Assembly (NCBI GenBank): GCA_945486175.1
Contig: CALYTA010000019.1
Location: forward strand, 1 to 9,785
DNA from: an uncultured Clostridia bacterium
GTDB lineage: Bacteria > Bacillota > Clostridia > Oscillospirales > Butyricicoccaceae
Direction: 5' to 3'
DNA: 9,785 bases
The notes under the pieces are model-generated. The model ran no database searches. It had not been told where the DNA came from and saw nothing but the letters and a program-made list of their open reading frames with translations. How positions within the stretch are numbered: position 1 is the stretch's first letter; every line of letters starts with the position of its first letter. This document shows, piece by piece, positions 1 through 6,174 of this stretch. A program made the position numbers and the translations under genes.

Positions 1-2
1 AG

Positions 3-263
3 AAGTATCTGGCAGGTATGCAGGGCGGCGAGCAGCAGATCAGTGCCCGCGTGTCGTATAATGAGATCGACATGGTGCTGTTTTTCCGCGACCCAAACTC
101 CAATACCGAATACGAGCCTGATCTCCACTCGCTCGTGCGGCTGTGCGATATGCATAATATCCCGATTGCGACGAATGTGGCAACTGCGGAGATGCTGGTT
201 CTCGGTTTGGATCGCGGCGACCTCGACTGGCGCGATATCGTAAACCCCAAGCCGAAGAGATAA
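3..263 (+). CDS. mgsA: Methylglyoxal synthase family protein, C-terminal part (5' end outside the window)
   Basis: Partial gene read in the frame starting at base 3 (KYLAGMQGGEQQ...), ending in TAA at 261-263. Known family role: cytosolic conversion of dihydroxyacetone phosphate to methylglyoxal plus phosphate, a glycolytic bypass. Seen: the family signature GGxQQ, then IDMVLFFRDP, EPDLHSLVRLCDMHNIPIATNVATAE and a C-terminal DWRDIVNP tail, all in the order of bacterial MgsA. Odd: aligning without gaps to E. coli MgsA from memory, the catalytic Asp71 of GGDQQ is Glu here (GAG, 30-32) and His98 is Tyr, while Asp91 and Asp101 are kept. The fold assignment is secure, but methylglyoxal synthase activity is less so; a related MGS-like domain with another role is possible. 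A terminator follows 14 bases after the stop, so this gene ends its transcription unit. Confidence 0.85.
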   Translation, partial: KYLAGMQGGEQQISARVSYNEIDMVLFFRDPNSNTEYEPDLHSLVRLCDMHNIPIATNVATAEMLVLGLDRGDLDWRDIVNPKPKR

Positions 264-277
264 CCATCACAGATAAT

Positions 278-303
278 CAGGCGGTTTCCAACCGCCTGTT
301 TTT
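278..303 (+). terminator. Intrinsic terminator after the mgsA-like gene
   Basis: Perfect 9-bp stem CAGGCGGTT / AACCGCCTG (278-286 with 290-298), 3-nt loop TCC, then five T (299-303). This is a textbook Rho-independent terminator that separates the mgsA-like gene from hisS. Confidence 0.9.
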
Positions 304-370
304 CGTCGCGTCCGTTTTGTTCGCGGCAGAAACATAGAGAGTACTATTGACGAAAGGAATCACCGATTTT

Positions 371-1636
371 ATGGCAGAGCTTATCAAGGCCCCCAAGGGC
401 ACGAAGGATATCGTGCCGTCTGAGGTATATAAATGGCATTATGTGGAGGGCGTGCTGCGCACGATCGCGATGCAGTACGGCTTCGAGGAGATCCGTTTCC
501 CGAACTTTGAGCACACCGAGCTGTTCAACCGCGGCATCGGCGACACGACCGACGTCGTACAGAAGGAAATGTACACCTTCAACGACAAGGGCGGCCGTTC
601 GGTCACACTGCGCCCGGAGGGCACGGCATCCACAGTCCGCGCATATCTGGAAAATTCCCTGTACGCAAAGGGACTGCCGTTCAAGGGCTATTATATCGTC
701 CCGAATTACCGCTATGAGAACGTTCAGAAGGGCCGCCTGCGCGAGCACCATCAGTTCGGCGTAGAGGTATTCGGCGCACCGACGCCGGCGACCGATGCGG
801 AGATTATTTCTCTTGCAGACACCGCGCTCAAGCGCCTCGGCATTACGGAGGTTGTCGCGCATATCAACTCCATCGGATGTCCGGAGTGCCGCCCGAAGTA
901 CTATGCGGCGCTGAAGGAATACCTCGAAGCGCGCAAGGACCAGCTGTGTGAGGACTGCCTCGACCGCCTTGACCGCAACCCGATGCGCATTCTCGACTGC
1001 AAGCACGACTCGTGCAAGAAGGTCGCAGAGGGTGCGCCGGTCGCACTGGATTACCTGTGCGACGACTGCCGTGAGCACTTCGAGAAGGTCAAGTCCTATC
1101 TCGACGACATGGGAATTAAGTATGAAATCGACACCGGCATTGTCCGCGGCCTGGACTATTATACCAAGACCGTCTTCGAGTTTGTTTCCAGCAACATCGG
1201 TGCACAGGGCACAATCTGCGGCGGCGGACGCTATGATGGCCTGATTTCCCAGCTGGGCGGACAGCCGACCCCGGGTATGGGCTTTGGCTGCGGCCTGGAA
1301 CGCCTGATTATGGTGATGGAAGCGGTCGGCGCACCGTTCCCGGAGCCGCCGAAGGTAGATATCTATCTTGCCCCGCTCGGCGACGCTGCTGACCGTCCGG
1401 TCGAAAAGCTGGTTTATGACCTGCGCCAGCTCGGTGTTTCCACGGAGCGAGACCTGGTCGGCCGCGGCCTGCGCGCACAGATGAAGCATGCTGACCGCAT
1501 CGGCGCACGCTTCTCCGCTGTCATCGGCGAGGGTGAACTGGAAGCAGGCATGCTGAAGGTCAAGAATATGGAGACCGGCGAGCAGACCGAGACCGCACTG
1601 GATGCGGAAGCAATCGCCGCTGTGGTCATGGCATAA
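371..1636 (+). CDS. hisS: Histidine--tRNA ligase (HisRS)
   Basis: Class II aminoacyl-tRNA synthetase that charges tRNA-His with histidine in the cytosol; 421 aa, a normal length. Seen: N-terminal KAPKGTKDIVPSE; motif 2 around residues 113-134 (YRYENVQKGRLREHHQFG); histidine-binding motif VRGLDYYT at 258-265; GGGRYDGL at 284-291; motif 3 GMGFGCGLERL at 302-312; and a C-terminal anticodon-binding domain from about 325. A cysteine-rich insert (C170/C173, C193/C196, C210/C215, C230/C233) resembles the ribbon seen in many Firmicutes HisRS, as I recall them, and may bind metal. I chose ATG 371 because the protein then starts like other HisRS and an AAAGGA site (353-358) lies upstream, although 12 bases is a long spacer. 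A TTG at 347 in the same frame would add 8 residues. The gene is followed 65 bases later by aspS, a pairing common in Firmicutes. No clear promoter or T-box fits in the short upstream gap. Confidence 0.98.
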   Translation: MAELIKAPKGTKDIVPSEVYKWHYVEGVLRTIAMQYGFEEIRFPNFEHTELFNRGIGDTTDVVQKEMYTFNDKGGRSVTLRPEGTASTVRAYLENSLYAKGLPFKGYYIVPNYRYENVQKGRLREHHQFGVEVFGAPTPATDAEIISLADTALKRLGITEVVAHINSIGCPECRPKYYAALKEYLEARKDQLCEDCLDRLDRNPMRILDCKHDSCKKVAEGAPVALDYLCDDCREHFEKVKSYLDDMGIKYEIDTGIVRGLDYYTKTVFEFVSSNIGAQGTICGGGRYDGLISQLGGQPTPGMGFGCGLERLIMVMEAVGAPFPEPPKVDIYLAPLGDAADRPVEKLVYDLRQLGVSTERDLVGRGLRAQMKHADRIGARFSAVIGEGELEAGMLKVKNMETGEQTETALDAEAIAAVVMA

Positions 1637-1655
1637 CAAAAGAATTATAAGATAG

Positions 1656-1688
1656 GGAGCATGGGCAGCCGAATGGCACCGGTGCTCC
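1656..1688 (+). promoter_or_regulatory. Possible hairpin next to the aspS ribosome binding site
   Basis: In the 65-base hisS-aspS gap, GGAGCA (1656-1661) pairs with TGCTCC (1683-1688), enclosing a smaller GCC/GGC stem (1668-1670 with 1675-1677). It ends directly before the aspS Shine-Dalgarno GGGGAGG (1689-1695). There is no U-tract, so it is not a terminator. It could influence translation or be an mRNA processing site; the short stem means it may also be chance. Confidence 0.3.
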
Positions 1689-1701
1689 GGGGAGGTTATT
1701 T

Positions 1702-3498
1702 ATGAATACATCCATTCACGGCATGAAGCGCACTGCATGGTGCGGTGAGCTGCGCGCCGCTGACGACGGAAAAGAAGTCATCGTCAACGGCTGGTGCGAC
1801 CGCACCCGCGACAACGGCGGCGTGCTGTTTCTGCTGCTGCGTGACCGCACCGGCATTGTGCAGTGTACGTTTGACAAGTCGGTCAACGCAGACCTGTTTG
1901 ATATCGCCTTCGGCGTGCGCACCGAGTATGTGCTCGCGATCAAGGGCAAGGTTGTCCGCCGCGACGAGCGCGCAATCAACAAGAAGATGCCGACCGGCGA
2001 GATTGAAATTGTCGTCACCGATATCCGCGTGCTGTCCAAATCCGAGACAACCCCGTTTGAGATTTCCGACGACAAGGAGGTCAACGACCAGCTGCGCCTG
2101 AAGTACCGTTACCTCGACCTGCGCCGCCCGTCCATGCAGAACAACCTCGCGCTGCGCCACCGCGTCACGCAGATTGCCCGCAATTACTTCGACGAACAGG
2201 GCTTCCTCGAAATCGAAACCCCGATGCTCCAGAAGTCCACGCCGGAAGGCGCACGCGACTATCTGGTCCCGTCCCGCGTGCATCCGGGCAAGTTCTATGC
2301 GCTGCCGCAGTCCCCGCAGCAGTACAAGCAGCTGCTGATGCTGTCCGGCGTTGACCGCTATATGCAGATCACCCGCTGCTTCCGCGACGAAGACCTGCGT
2401 GCGGACCGCCAGCCGGAATTCACCCAGATCGACCTCGAAATGTCGTTCGTCGAGCAGGACGACGTCATTGCGGTCAATGAAGGCTTCCTCCAGCGCGTAT
2501 TCAAGGAGGTTCTGGACGTCGATATCCAGCTTCCGCTGCCGCGCATGAAGTGGAAGGATGCCATGGACAAATACGGCTCGGACAAGCCGGATCTGCGCTT
2601 TGGCTATGAAATTCAGGACATTTCCGACATCGCAAAGGATTGCTCGTTCAAGGTATTCAGCGGTGCGGTTGAAGCAGGCGGCACGGTTCGCCTGATTAAC
2701 ATCAACGGCGCGGCAGACAAGTTCCCGCGCAAGGAAATCGACAAATTACAGGACTTCGTCAAGACCTACCGTGCCAAGGGCCTGGCATGGATGAAGCTCG
2801 CGAATGACGGCAAGATGACCTCCTCGTTTGCCAAGTTCCTCTCTGAAGATGAGGTCGAGGCAATCAAGCAGCGCGCAGGCGCGCAGGACGGCGATATCCT
2901 GTTTGTCGTTGCGGACAGCGACTGGCTGACCGCAGTCACTGCACTGGGTGCCCTGCGCTGCGAGCTGGCAAAGCGCCTTGGCGTCATCGACCCGAAGGAT
3001 TACAAGCTGCTGTGGGTTGTTGAATTCCCGCAGTTCGAGTACAGCGAGGAAGAAGACCGCTATGTCGCCATGCACCATCCGTTCACCGCGCCGATGGATG
3101 AAGACCTCGACATCCTCGAAAGTGACCCGGCAAAGGTTCGTGCAAAGGCATATGATATCATCCTGAACGGCTGTGAGCTGGGCGGCGGCTCAATCCGTAT
3201 CCATTCGACTGAGACGCAGGCACGCATGTTCCGTGCACTCGGCTTCACGGATGCGGATGCGGAGGAGCGCTTCGGCCATCTGCTGACCGCATTCAAGTAC
3301 GGCGCACCCCCGCATGGCGGCCTTGCATATGGCCTTGACCGCCTGTGCATGCTGCTGGCAGGTCTGGATTCCATCCGCGATGTGATCGCCTTCCCGAAGG
3401 TTCAGAATGCTTCCGAGCTGATGACGGCATGCCCGTCTGAGGTCGACCAGAAGCAGCTGGATGAGCTGCACCTGGCTGTTACCGAAGTTGAAAAGTAA
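1702..3498 (+). CDS. aspS: Aspartate--tRNA ligase (AspRS), bacterial type
   Basis: Class II synthetase charging tRNA-Asp with aspartate in the cytosol; 598 aa, the usual length of the bacterial form with its extra GAD insertion domain. Domains: N-terminal OB-fold anticodon-binding domain, residues about 1-115; catalytic core starting at RYLDLRRP (136-143); motif 1 near YFDEQGFLEIETPML (162-176); the PEGARDYLVPSR and FYALPQSPQQYKQLLM substrate loops (181-214); motif 2 RCFRDEDLRADRQPEFTQID (225-244); a GAD-type insert about 290-410; GGGSIRIH; and motif 3 GLDRL (544-548). ATG 1702 has a strong GGAGG site (1691-1695) 6 bases upstream. It is probably co-transcribed with hisS, since no terminator lies between them and a strong one follows aspS. 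In bacteria with the GatCAB pathway AspRS may also charge tRNA-Asn; that cannot be decided from the sequence alone. Confidence 0.98.
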   Translation: MNTSIHGMKRTAWCGELRAADDGKEVIVNGWCDRTRDNGGVLFLLLRDRTGIVQCTFDKSVNADLFDIAFGVRTEYVLAIKGKVVRRDERAINKKMPTGEIEIVVTDIRVLSKSETTPFEISDDKEVNDQLRLKYRYLDLRRPSMQNNLALRHRVTQIARNYFDEQGFLEIETPMLQKSTPEGARDYLVPSRVHPGKFYALPQSPQQYKQLLMLSGVDRYMQITRCFRDEDLRADRQPEFTQIDLEMSFVEQDDVIAVNEGFLQRVFKEVLDVDIQLPLPRMKWKDAMDKYGSDKPDLRFGYEIQDISDIAKDCSFKVFSGAVEAGGTVRLININGAADKFPRKEIDKLQDFVKTYRAKGLAWMKLANDGKMTSSFAKFLSEDEVEAIKQRAGAQDGDILFVVADSDWLTAVTALGALRCELAKRLGVIDPKDYKLLWVVEFPQFEYSEEEDRYVAMHHPFTAPMDEDLDILESDPAKVRAKAYDIILNGCELGGGSIRIHSTETQARMFRALGFTDADAEERFGHLLTAFKYGAPPHGGLAYGLDRLCMLLAGLDSIRDVIAFPKVQNASELMTACPSEVDQKQLDELHLAVTEVEK

Positions 3499-3529
3499 AA
3501 CCTTCAATTGAACAAATGTGATAAAAATT

Positions 3530-3560
3530 GCCTCTGTTTCTGCGGAAACAGAGGCTTTTT
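3530..3560 (+). terminator. Strong intrinsic terminator closing hisS-aspS
   Basis: Perfect 11-bp stem GCCTCTGTTTC / GAAACAGAGGC (3530-3540 with 3545-3555), tetraloop TGCG, then five T (3556-3560). It starts 31 bases after the aspS stop. Confidence 0.95.
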
Positions 3561-3613
3561 GCCTATTCTGTAACCGAACTGTTGCTAAATTGTTCACGCT
3601 TTGTTCATTCCAA

Positions 3614-3641
3614 TTGACAGGTGAATATGATAGAATAGAAA
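3614..3641 (+). promoter_or_regulatory. Candidate sigma-A promoter upstream of the alpha/beta hydrolase leader
   Basis: TTGACA (3614-3619) is a perfect -35 hexamer. With a 16-bp spacer the -10 would be TAGAAA (3636-3641). An alternative is the extended -10 TGATAGAAT (3628-3636), whose own -35 (TTCCAA, 3608-3613) is weak. Either choice puts the transcript start near 3643-3648, only a few bases before the hairpin at 3651. Confidence 0.5.
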
Positions 3642-3650
3642 ACGTGAAAT

Positions 3651-3691
3651 GATACACTCCGGTGGGTTGCACCGGGTGTATCCCGTTTTTT
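3651..3691 (+). terminator. Terminator-like hairpin at the start of the hydrolase leader (attenuator candidate)
   Basis: GATACAC-T-CCGGTG (3651-3664) pairs with CACCGGGTGTATC (3670-3682): 13 base pairs with one bulged T (3658) and loop GGTTG. After CCG come six T (3686-3691). A shorter hairpin CGGG/CCCG (3673-3676 with 3682-3685, loop TGTAT) touches the T-tract and cannot form together with the long one. The upstream aspS unit already has its own terminator, so this one mainly affects RNA started at the promoter just before it. The 3-base gap before the T-tract makes the long stem a less ideal terminator. Confidence 0.65.
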
Positions 3692-3706
3692 GCGCAATAT
3701 TGCGCA
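3691..3706. promoter_or_regulatory. Perfect 16-bp palindrome, possible operator
   Basis: TGCGCAATATTGCGCA is identical to its reverse complement over all 16 bases. It lies between the leader hairpin and the hydrolase start (42 bases before the GTG). A perfect dyad of this size is typical of a site for a dimeric DNA-binding protein; in RNA it could fold as a 6-bp hairpin with an AUAU loop. No cognate regulator can be named. Confidence 0.45.
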
Positions 3707-3747
3707 TATGGCTTTGATTTAGATTTTTTTGTGGAGGAAAACCAAAA

Positions 3748-4422
3748 GTGCCGAACGAAACAAAACGAGACTTTTGCTGTCTGATTATCAGCGGCTTTGG
3801 TGCGGGCTATCAGTCCGGCATCATTCTGCGCGACCATCTGTGTGACAGCGGCATTGATGCATTCCTGACCACGCCTTCCGGAACAGAACCGCTGCGGATG
3901 GATCAGGAACACTGGATTCATGGCATCCGCATGGAATATCTTGCCCTGCGCAAGCAGTACCGGCGGATTGCATTGATCGGGCTATCGCTCGGCGGCATGC
4001 TGCTGGTTCATCTGCTCGACCTCAGCCCGGCTGCGATTGTGTTTGTCAATGCCCCGGTAGCGCGTCCGCATGGCGGAAAGGAATTGAACCGTATTTTTGA
4101 CGCTGATCTGAAATCCCGGATGCACGGTGTATTGCAGCAGCCGCGTGGCCGGCATCAGCTGCGCCAGCTGGCAGAGGATACACGGGAGCGCGGCATACAG
4201 GGCGTAACCTGTCCGGCGCTGGTCTTGCAGACGCTGGATGACTGCGTTTGCAGCCCGACCAATGCGGATGAGCTGTTCAAGCTGCTGCATATGCCTGATA
4301 AAAACATTCGTTTTTATCCTGAGGGCGGACACGATGTGCTCACCAGCCGAGCCGTGCTCGCGGTGTGCAGCGATATTTTCCAGTTCTGCTCGCGCGTGCG
4401 TGCAGAAGGACATAAGGTATAA
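3748..4422 (+). CDS. Alpha/beta hydrolase, carboxylesterase/lipase-like
   Basis: 224-aa cytosolic protein of the alpha/beta hydrolase fold, closest in pattern to small monomeric carboxylesterases (Est30 type). Seen: early strand and oxyanion-loop segment CCLIISGFGAG (10-20), nucleophile elbow GLSLGG with Ser80, acid loop LVLQTLDDCV with Asp165 as the likely acid (Asp164 adjacent), and catalytic His195 in EGGHDV. There is no signal peptide. The start is GTG 3748, supported by GGAGGA (3733-3738) with a 9-base spacer. It has its own upstream promoter region and its own terminator at 4429-4464, so it appears monocistronic. The leader with a terminator-like hairpin and a palindrome suggests controlled expression. 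The natural substrate is unknown; serine hydrolase activity is inferred from the intact triad. Confidence 0.88.
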   Translation: MPNETKRDFCCLIISGFGAGYQSGIILRDHLCDSGIDAFLTTPSGTEPLRMDQEHWIHGIRMEYLALRKQYRRIALIGLSLGGMLLVHLLDLSPAAIVFVNAPVARPHGGKELNRIFDADLKSRMHGVLQQPRGRHQLRQLAEDTRERGIQGVTCPALVLQTLDDCVCSPTNADELFKLLHMPDKNIRFYPEGGHDVLTSRAVLAVCSDIFQFCSRVRAEGHKV

Positions 4423-4428
4423 CGAAGG

Positions 4429-4464
4429 AATCTCTCAGGCCGGAACGGCAGGAGGGATTTTTTT
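4429..4464 (+). terminator. Intrinsic terminator after the hydrolase gene
   Basis: Two-part stem: AATCTCTC (4429-4436) with GAGGGATT (4452-4459, one G-U pair) outside, an AG/AG internal loop, and GCCG/CGGC (4439-4442 with 4446-4449) with loop GAA inside. A run of T ends it (4458-4464). It begins 6 bases after the stop. Confidence 0.85.
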
Positions 4465-4502
4465 GTATTTAAAATAGTCCCCACAACGTCTGCGGCGAAG
4501 GG

Positions 4503-4601
4503 GCAAACGGACGGACTTGTTTTGTCCGTCCTGTTTGCGGTGCGCGGAAGCGCACAGGACGTTTCTTTTGCCGAGCTTTTCTTTCCGTAAAGAAAAGCGG
4601 C
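4503..4601 (+). other. Non-coding block of three consecutive hairpins
   Basis: In the 260-base gap before the DUF4830 gene there are three stems in a row. (1) GCAAACGGACGGAC (4503-4516) with GTCCGTCC-T-GTTTGC (4524-4538): 14 bp, one bulged T, loop TTGTTTT. (2) GTGCGC / GCGCAC (4540-4545 with 4550-4555) with a GGAA tetraloop of the GNRA class. (3) GCTTTTCTTT / AAAGAAAAGC (4575-4584 with 4589-4598), loop CCGT, with an outer GCC/GGC. None has a usable U-tract after it. It could be a structured 5' leader, a small RNA, or a dispersed palindromic repeat; no open reading frame here looks real and no convincing promoter was seen. Confidence 0.6.
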
Positions 4602-4615
4602 GTGAAGAAAAGCGG
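4590..4615 (+). repeat. Short direct repeat at the end of the hairpin block
   Basis: The 11-mer AAGAAAAGCGG occurs at 4590-4600 and again at 4605-4615, a 15-base period. The first copy overlaps the right arm of the third hairpin. It may be slippage or the end of a dispersed repeat. Confidence 0.5.
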
Positions 4616-4682
4616 GAAGAATACTGGGCAGGAAAGCCGCATAGGTTGTACCAGATACATCAGACGGCGAGGAGCGGGACAT

Positions 4683-5243
4683 ATGTTTATCATAACGGCG
4701 AAACTTTCCAAACAGAAGCTGGTGCTGGGTGCAGCGGCCCTGGCGGCAGTTCTGCTTGCAGTCGGTGCAGCGGCAGGACTGGCAGGCGATGTGGCGGCGC
4801 TGGGCACACAGGGCGAAGCAGCAGAAGGCTCAGCGGAGCAGACAGAAGAAACAGTATCTACCCTTGCACTGACCAATGAGGAGCGCGTGGCATACCTCAA
4901 CGCGTGCGGCTGGGAGGTCGATTCGGCTTCCTGTACGATCCGTGAGGTCATTATCCCGGAGGAATTTGACGAAACCTATCAGAAATATGCCGACCTGCAG
5001 GCCAGACAAGGCTTTGATATCGAACGGCTGAAAGGCAAACGTGTCAAACAGGTCACTTATACCGTCACCAATTACCCGGATGGAACCGACGTAATTGCAG
5101 AACTGCTTGTCTATCGCGGCAATGTTGTCGCAGGGGACATTTCTTCGATGAAAACCGACGGCGGTTTCACACGCGGACTGATGGACCATCCGGAAACAGA
5201 TACAGATTCCACAAATACGACGAACAAAACCGACGGAAGTTGA
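4683..5243 (+). CDS. DUF4830 family membrane-anchored protein
   Basis: 186-aa protein of unknown function. Seen: a short basic N-terminus (KLSKQK), one hydrophobic helix at about residues 13-34 (LVLGAAALAAVLLAVGAAAG), an acidic Ala/Glu/Thr-rich linker (about 35-60), then a compact domain at 62-165 with LTNEERVAYLNACGWEV, IPEEFDETYQKY, QGFDIERLKGKRVKQVTY and LLVYRGNVVAGDI. The tail (169-186) is Thr/Asp/Asn rich. This pattern matches proteins I recognise as DUF4830, common in Clostridia; no biochemical role is known to me. Topology is probably N-in with the domain outside the cell. ATG 4683 is chosen because GAGGAG (4669-4674) lies 8 bases upstream and the protein then begins at the usual pre-helix residues; a GTG at 4602 in frame would start inside the third hairpin and lacks a fitting site. 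A terminator follows. Confidence 0.8.
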   Translation: MFIITAKLSKQKLVLGAAALAAVLLAVGAAAGLAGDVAALGTQGEAAEGSAEQTEETVSTLALTNEERVAYLNACGWEVDSASCTIREVIIPEEFDETYQKYADLQARQGFDIERLKGKRVKQVTYTVTNYPDGTDVIAELLVYRGNVVAGDISSMKTDGGFTRGLMDHPETDTDSTNTTNKTDGS

Positions 5244-5279
5244 CGGCGAAATTACCACACATTTGCTACTTTTCACTAC

Positions 5280-5308
5280 AAAGCAGGCGAAAATTATCGC
5301 CTGCTTTT
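5280..5308 (+). terminator. Intrinsic terminator after the DUF4830 gene
   Basis: Perfect 11-bp stem AAAGCAGGCGA / TCGCCTGCTTT (5280-5290 with 5297-5307), 6-base loop, with T at 5305-5308 and further T downstream. Confidence 0.88.
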
Positions 5309-5327
5309 GTAATTTTGCAAATGGCTC

Positions 5328-5356
5328 TTGTACAAATGTCACAAAAGTGTTACAAT
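5328..5356 (+). promoter_or_regulatory. Sigma-A promoter of the rsuA-like gene
   Basis: TTGTAC (5328-5333), exactly 17 bp spacer, TACAAT (5351-5356). Predicted start is near 5363, giving a leader of only about 23 bases. The -35 lies in TTGTACAAAT, a 10-mer repeated at the promoter of the CdaR-like gene. Confidence 0.78.
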
Positions 5357-5385
5357 GATGGAAAACTGTAATGGGAGGCGCTGAC

Positions 5386-6114
5386 ATGCCGGTTCAACGC
5401 ATTGACAGGCTTCTGACCAACATGGGACTGTGCTCCCGGAAGGAGGCAGCAGTTGCAGCGAAACGCGGTCTGGTCACCGTGGACGGCGAAATATGCCGCG
5501 ATGTGTCGCGTAAAATTGACCCGGACAAATGCCGGATTACCTTTCGCGGCGAACCGGTCGGCTATGAGGCGTACGTCTGCCTCATGATGTACAAGCCGCT
5601 CGGCGTGCTGTCTGCCACCGAAGACAGGGAGCAGAAAACCGTCCTCGACCTTCTGCCGGAACCATATCGCGCGCGCGGTGTGTTTCCCGTGGGACGGCTG
5701 GACAAGGACACCTCCGGGCTGCTGCTGCTGACCGATGACGGCGCGCTCGGACATGCGCTCACCTCGCCCCGCCGGCAGGTGGAAAAAGTCTATGAAGCCG
5801 AAGCGGACGGTGAACTGGGACAGGCGGATATCGACGCGTTTGCGGCCGGACTTGCGCTGCGCGACGGTACGGTCTGCCGTCCGGCAAAGCTGGAAATCCA
5901 TGCGGTGCGCGAAGGGCATTCCTTCGTCACGGTCACTGTATGCGAAGGAAAATATCATCAGGTGCGGCGTATGCTCGCCGCACGCGGCGCGCCTGTGCTG
6001 ACGCTCAAGCGAGTTGCAGAAGGGCCGCTTTCACTCGATCCTGCGCTGGAGCCCGGGCAGTGGCGGCCGCTCAGACAGGACGAGATCGGTCTGCTGCGTA
6101 CCGTTTTCGACTGA
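5386..6114 (+). CDS. rsuA: RsuA-type rRNA pseudouridine synthase
   Basis: 242-aa cytosolic enzyme of the RsuA/RluB/RluE/RluF family, which isomerises uridine to pseudouridine in rRNA; RsuA modifies 16S U516 (E. coli numbering). Seen: N-terminal S4 RNA-binding domain (QRIDRLLTNMGLCSRKEAAV, about residues 4-60), MMYKPLGVLSATED (67-80), and the catalytic motif GRLDKDTSGLLLLT (103-116) with Asp106 as nucleophile. The segment TSPRRQVEKVY and the late GKYHQVRRMLA motif are also typical. The TSPR...EKxY spacing favours the RsuA branch over the longer RluB. ATG 5386 is preferred over ATG 5371 because GGGAGG (5373-5378) sits 7 bases before it; the earlier ATG would overlap that site. It has its own promoter and is flanked by terminators or hairpins, so it is likely monocistronic. 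The target site is inferred from family membership only. Confidence 0.93.
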   Translation: MPVQRIDRLLTNMGLCSRKEAAVAAKRGLVTVDGEICRDVSRKIDPDKCRITFRGEPVGYEAYVCLMMYKPLGVLSATEDREQKTVLDLLPEPYRARGVFPVGRLDKDTSGLLLLTDDGALGHALTSPRRQVEKVYEAEADGELGQADIDAFAAGLALRDGTVCRPAKLEIHAVREGHSFVTVTVCEGKYHQVRRMLAARGAPVLTLKRVAEGPLSLDPALEPGQWRPLRQDEIGLLRTVFD

Positions 6115-6124
6115 AAAGCAGGTA

Positions 6125-6157
6125 AATTTTTCCCTGTGGGTTACATAGGGGAAAATT
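6125..6157 (+). other. AT-rich hairpin after the rsuA-like gene
   Basis: AATTTTTCCCTGTG (6125-6138) pairs with CATAGGGGAAAATT (6144-6157): 14 pairs including two wobble pairs, loop GGTTA, starting 10 bases after the stop. No T-run follows, so it is at best a weak terminator; it may instead protect the 3' end of the mRNA. Confidence 0.45.
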
Positions 6158-6174
6158 CACAAAGAAACGCAAAA

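Noticed and set aside
264..370. T-box riboswitch upstream of hisS
   Set aside because: hisS operons in Firmicutes often have one, but the gap is only 107 bases, its first part is the upstream terminator, and no T-box sequence or specifier stem is visible.
344..1639. Long open frame of 431 codons on the minus strand, mirroring hisS
   Set aside because: It coincides almost exactly with hisS, has no recognisable domain or ribosome site, and is explained by the GC-rich codon bias of the sense gene. Similar antisense frames over aspS, greA and others are rejected for the same reason.
4424..4460. Glycine-riboswitch-like 3' half (CGAAGGAATCTCTCAGGC)
   Set aside because: The words resemble the end of a glycine aptamer, but the 5' half would lie in the hydrolase coding sequence and was not found. 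The bases are fully explained by the terminator stem at 4429-4464.
4465..4682. Promoter for the DUF4830 gene
   Set aside because: TAAAAT (4470-4475) and TTGTAC (4646-4651) were considered, but neither has a partner hexamer at a proper distance; no promoter is called.
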